Part shown: positions 6,533-8,752 of the stretch, one piece after another | Layout: each line of letters starts with the position of its first letter | Position numbering within the stretch: the first letter of the stretch is position 1 | NCBI GenBank assembly: GCA_020444775.1 | Contig: JAGRHX010000682.1 | Location: 1 to 8,752, forward strand | DNA: 8,752 nucleotides | Origin: Gammaproteobacteria bacterium | GTDB taxonomy: Bacteria > Pseudomonadota > Gammaproteobacteria > HK1 | Reading direction: 5' to 3' | Notes under the pieces: model-generated | Told to the model about the DNA's origin: nothing | Database searches by the model: none | What the model saw: the letters and a program-made list of their open reading frames with translations, nothing else | Program-made: the position numbers and the translations under genes

Positions 6533-7018
6533 ATGACTGCCAAGAACACCGTATGTCTGTGGTACGAGAGTGAAGCCGAGCGGGCGGCGAGTTTCTACGC
6601 GGCAACCTTCCCCGACAGCGAAGTGCGCGGTATCCAGCGCGCGCCGACCGATTTTCCCAACGGCAAGGCCGGCGACGTGCTGGTCGTGGAGTTCTCGGTC
6701 TGCGGCATTGCGTGTATCGGTATCAACGGCGGCCCGCGGTTCGAGCACAGCGAGGCCTTCTCCTTCCAGATTGCGACCGATGACCAGGCCGAGACAGATC
6801 GCTATTGGAACGCAATCGTCGGCAATGGCGGTGAGGAGAGCCAGTGCGGCTGGTGCCGCGACAGATGGGGCATCAGCTGGCAGATCACGCCGCGGATACT
6901 GACCCAGGCCATCGCCAGCCCCGACCGCGAGGCCGCGCGACGGGCGATGGAAGCGATGTTCGAGATGAAGAAGATCGACATCGCGGCCATCGAAGCGGCG
7001 CTGGCCGGTTCAGGTTGA
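6533..7018 (+). CDS. PhnB/YjdN-like VOC protein (PF06983 type)
   Basis: A 161-residue single-module protein of the family often labelled '3-demethylubiquinone-9 3-methyltransferase' in databases. Seen: N-terminal VCLWYESEAERAASFYAATF (7-26), SFQIATDDQAETDRYWNAIV (77-96), then the family hallmark CGWCRDRWGISWQITP (105-120) and a helical tail ending at residue 161. Length is typical. The fold is VOC, not a methyltransferase fold, so the methyltransferase name should not be taken literally; actual function is unknown for most members. The start is supported by AGGAGA at 6521-6526, six bases before the ATG. The 92-base gap before it contains a GC-rich GGCGG/CCGCC element (6505-6516) but no clear promoter or terminator, so it probably belongs to the same transcript as the tandem VOC gene. 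Confidence 0.88.
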   Translation: MTAKNTVCLWYESEAERAASFYAATFPDSEVRGIQRAPTDFPNGKAGDVLVVEFSVCGIACIGINGGPRFEHSEAFSFQIATDDQAETDRYWNAIVGNGGEESQCGWCRDRWGISWQITPRILTQAIASPDREAARRAMEAMFEMKKIDIAAIEAALAGSG

Positions 7019-7054
7019 TTACGCCCGGCTCGATGGAGGCAGCGGCGTTTGCAC

Positions 7055-7061
7055 AAAGGAG
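7055..7061 (+). promoter_or_regulatory. Ribosome binding site bearing on the start of the first acyl-CoA dehydrogenase
   Basis: AAAGGAG ends three bases before the ATG at 7065 and six bases before a GTG at 7068. The spacing favours the GTG, which would shorten the protein by one residue. Both codons are in frame, so the product is almost unchanged. Confidence 0.6.
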
Positions 7062-7064
7062 CGG

Positions 7065-8192
7065 ATGGTGACAGCGACGCAGATTCAGGGGACGACGCAA
7101 GCGGAGGACGACTTCGACGCGTCGATGTTCGAGGCCTTGCGCGAAAGCATCGCCGGCGTGCTGGCCGAGCACTGCGGCAGCACGCAGCTGCATGCGTTCA
7201 TCGACGGCAAGAACGCACTCGACAAGACACTCTGGGCGCAGGCGGGGTCGCTCGGCTGGCTGGGGGTGGGGATCCCGGAGCAGTATGGTGGCCTCGATCT
7301 CGGTGCACGCGGCCTGGCGCTCGTGCATGGCGAGATCGGGCAACAGTCGGCGCCGGGCCCGTATATTGCGACGCTCTCGGCCGGGCGGGTGCTGGTGGAA
7401 TGCGCGGATGAGGCGACGCAGGCCACCTGGCTGCCGCGCCTTGCGAGCGGCGAGATCAGCGCGGCCGTGCCCGCGGCCCTGGATGAGGCGGCGTTGACTC
7501 GCGACAGTGCCGGGGTATCCGGCGAGCTGCGCTGCCTGGGCAATGCCGAGGCCGCGTTCGTGCTGGCGCCAGTGGCTGACGATTGGGCGATTGTCGAGCT
7601 CAGCGGCGCAGATATCGCGCCGGTCGGGATCTGGGACCGGACCCGCGAGGTGATCGATGTTCGGTTCCGCGACGCGAAGCCGCTTTGCGTGCTGCCGGGT
7701 GCACAGGCGACCCGTAGGGCGTTGACTCGGGCCATGGCCCTGGCGATCGCGGCCGATGGTGCCGGCGGTGCCCGGTCCATCACCGAGCGTACCATCGAGT
7801 ACATGAAGACCCGCCAGCAGTTCGGACAGCCGATCGCGGGGTTCCAGGCGCTCAAGCACCGCGCTGCCGATCTGGTCACGCGGCTCGCGGTCATGGACGA
7901 GACGCTCGCCCACGCGGTGGAGCGAACCACGGCGGATGCGCCCGACGCGGATATCTGGGTGTCGCTGGCCAAGTCCGAGGTGACCGAAGCCGCTGTGTTC
8001 GTCACCACCGATTGTGTGCAGCTGCACGGTGGGGTCGGCTTCACCTGGGACTTCGATCCGCACATCTATCTCAAGCGCGCTCGTCTGAACGAGGTGCTGG
8101 TCATGGCGAATACCGCGTTGCGCGACCGTGCCGCCGACGATCTGGCTGCTGTCACGATGTCCGGTGGTTCCGCGCTGGAGCTCGAAGCATGA
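7065..8192 (+). CDS. Acyl-CoA dehydrogenase family protein with degenerate middle domain
   Basis: A 375-residue protein of the flavin-dependent acyl-CoA dehydrogenase family, which introduces a C2-C3 double bond into acyl-CoA thioesters. Seen: N-terminal helical part with LGWLGVGIPEQYGGLDLG (63-80), a C-terminal helical domain with RQQFGQPIAGFQALKHRAADL (250-270; the FAD-contacting RQFG segment) and QLHGGVGFTWDFDPHIYLKRA (319-339). The middle beta domain, expected around 130-210, lacks the usual SEP..GSD substrate/FAD loop and reads AAVPAALDEAALTRDSAG. No C-terminal YEGT-like segment carrying the common catalytic Glu is visible. It overlaps the next dehydrogenase gene by four bases (ATGA). 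This pattern suits the partner subunit of an alpha2beta2 enzyme like ChsE1-ChsE2, but activity of its own cannot be excluded. The start may be the GTG at 7068. Confidence 0.9.
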   Translation: MVTATQIQGTTQAEDDFDASMFEALRESIAGVLAEHCGSTQLHAFIDGKNALDKTLWAQAGSLGWLGVGIPEQYGGLDLGARGLALVHGEIGQQSAPGPYIATLSAGRVLVECADEATQATWLPRLASGEISAAVPAALDEAALTRDSAGVSGELRCLGNAEAAFVLAPVADDWAIVELSGADIAPVGIWDRTREVIDVRFRDAKPLCVLPGAQATRRALTRAMALAIAADGAGGARSITERTIEYMKTRQQFGQPIAGFQALKHRAADLVTRLAVMDETLAHAVERTTADAPDADIWVSLAKSEVTEAAVFVTTDCVQLHGGVGFTWDFDPHIYLKRARLNEVLVMANTALRDRAADDLAAVTMSGGSALELEA

Positions 8193-8752
8193 AGATTCTC
8201 GACGCGCAACATGACATGCAGGCTTTCCGGCAGGCGATTCGCGAGTGGCTGGCCGAGGTCGTGCCACCCGACTGGAAGGCACGCATGGTGCGGGCATCGA
8301 ACGAGGAGTTCATCACCTTCCAGCGCTGGTGGATGGCGGAGCGCGCCAAGGTCGGGTTGGCCATCCCCCACTGGCCGAAGGAATACGGCGGTGCCGGACT
8401 GTCGTTGCGACACCTGATCGCCATCTCGGATGAGATGGCGCGGGCGGATGCCCCGCAGGCGCGCATCTTCACGATCTCGCTGATCCACATGCCGGGCACC
8501 TTGCTGCCGCATGGGACCGAGGCGCAGAAGCGCCGCTATCTGCCCGGTGTGGCCAAGGGCGAGCTGTGGTGTCAGGGATTCTCCGAGCCGAACTCCGGAT
8601 CGGATCTCGCATCCTTGCGCACCCGCGCGGTGCGCGACGGCGACACCTACAAGATCACCGGGGCAAAGACGTGGATCACCCATGCCGCGCGCTCGGATCT
8701 GATGACCTTGCTGGCACGCACCAATCCCGACGAGCCGGGCTACAAGGGCTTG
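8189..8752 (+). CDS. Acyl-CoA dehydrogenase, N-terminal part (cut by window edge)
   Basis: 188 codons are present and the gene continues past the right edge. The translation begins MKILDAQHDMQAFRQAIREW and shows VGLAIPHWPKEYGGAGLSLR (55-74), the canonical flavin/substrate loop CQGFSEPNSGSDLASLRTRA (128-147), then a gap of two to three residues and DTYKITGAKTWITHA, all standard for the middle beta domain of acyl-CoA dehydrogenases. The C-terminal domain with the catalytic base is not in the window. Its ATG overlaps the stop of the preceding dehydrogenase gene (ATGA), and a GGAGCTCG stretch at 8178-8185 could serve as ribosome site. Close coupling and complementary domain features suggest the two products form one heteromeric dehydrogenase acting in beta-oxidation of a bulky or aromatic/alicyclic acyl-CoA. 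The substrate is unknown. Confidence 0.92.
   Translation, partial: MKILDAQHDMQAFRQAIREWLAEVVPPDWKARMVRASNEEFITFQRWWMAERAKVGLAIPHWPKEYGGAGLSLRHLIAISDEMARADAPQARIFTISLIHMPGTLLPHGTEAQKRRYLPGVAKGELWCQGFSEPNSGSDLASLRTRAVRDGDTYKITGAKTWITHAARSDLMTLLARTNPDEPGYKGL

Noticed and set aside
5637..6605. A 322-codon open frame on the minus strand opposite the tandem VOC gene
   Set aside because: Antisense shadow with no recognisable protein features; the plus-strand gene has an ideal start site and a clear family.
6533..7018. Annotation as a ubiquinone-pathway methyltransferase
   Set aside because: The family name is historical; the sequence shows a VOC fold and no SAM-binding motif, and the neighbours are not ubiquinone genes.
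6885..8297. A 470-codon open frame on the minus strand opposite the acyl-CoA dehydrogenase
   Set aside because: Antisense shadow: Arg/His/Pro-rich translation with no domain, while the plus strand encodes an unmistakable dehydrogenase.

Overview
The window comes from a high-GC bacterium (roughly two thirds G+C by eye), most likely a Pseudomonadota member. The evidence is clear Shine-Dalgarno sites, ATGA stop/start overlaps, a Sec-type signal peptide on a periplasmic binding protein, and family content (NtaA-type flavin monooxygenase, YbaA-like DUF1428, PhnB-like VOC protein, acyl-CoA dehydrogenases). The lineage cannot be fixed below that level from sequence reading alone.

Left third (1-3075, minus strand): an ABC import operon in the order binding protein -> fused double permease -> ATPase. 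The ATPase is cut by the window's left edge. Family resemblance is to the FbpABC/AfuABC ('ferric') and spermidine/putrescine-type importers. However, the twin tyrosines that hold iron in FbpA appear to be missing, so the ligand is probably an organic molecule rather than Fe3+. A long imperfect hairpin, with a competing alternative fold, lies in the 129-base gap between binding protein and permease.

Middle (3076-4920): a 373-base divergent promoter region with a plausible leftward promoter and two good inverted repeats, then a rightward gene for a class C flavin-dependent monooxygenase of the NtaA/SnaA/DszA family. Importer plus monooxygenase looks like an uptake-and-oxidation unit for a nitrogen- or sulfur-containing organic compound. 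The flavin reductase that such an enzyme needs is not in the window.

Right half (4921-8752, plus strand): a run of five co-directional genes. They encode a tandem-duplicated DUF1428 protein, a tandem VOC-domain protein (4-base overlap with the previous gene), a PhnB-like single VOC protein, and two acyl-CoA dehydrogenases (4-base overlap, the second cut by the right edge). The first dehydrogenase has a degenerate middle domain and the second a canonical one. This suggests an obligate heteromer like those of steroid side-chain degradation. The run looks like a catabolic operon of unassigned substrate, and whether it is linked to the importer/monooxygenase unit is open. No RNA genes, insertion sequences, CRISPR arrays or clear intrinsic terminators were seen.
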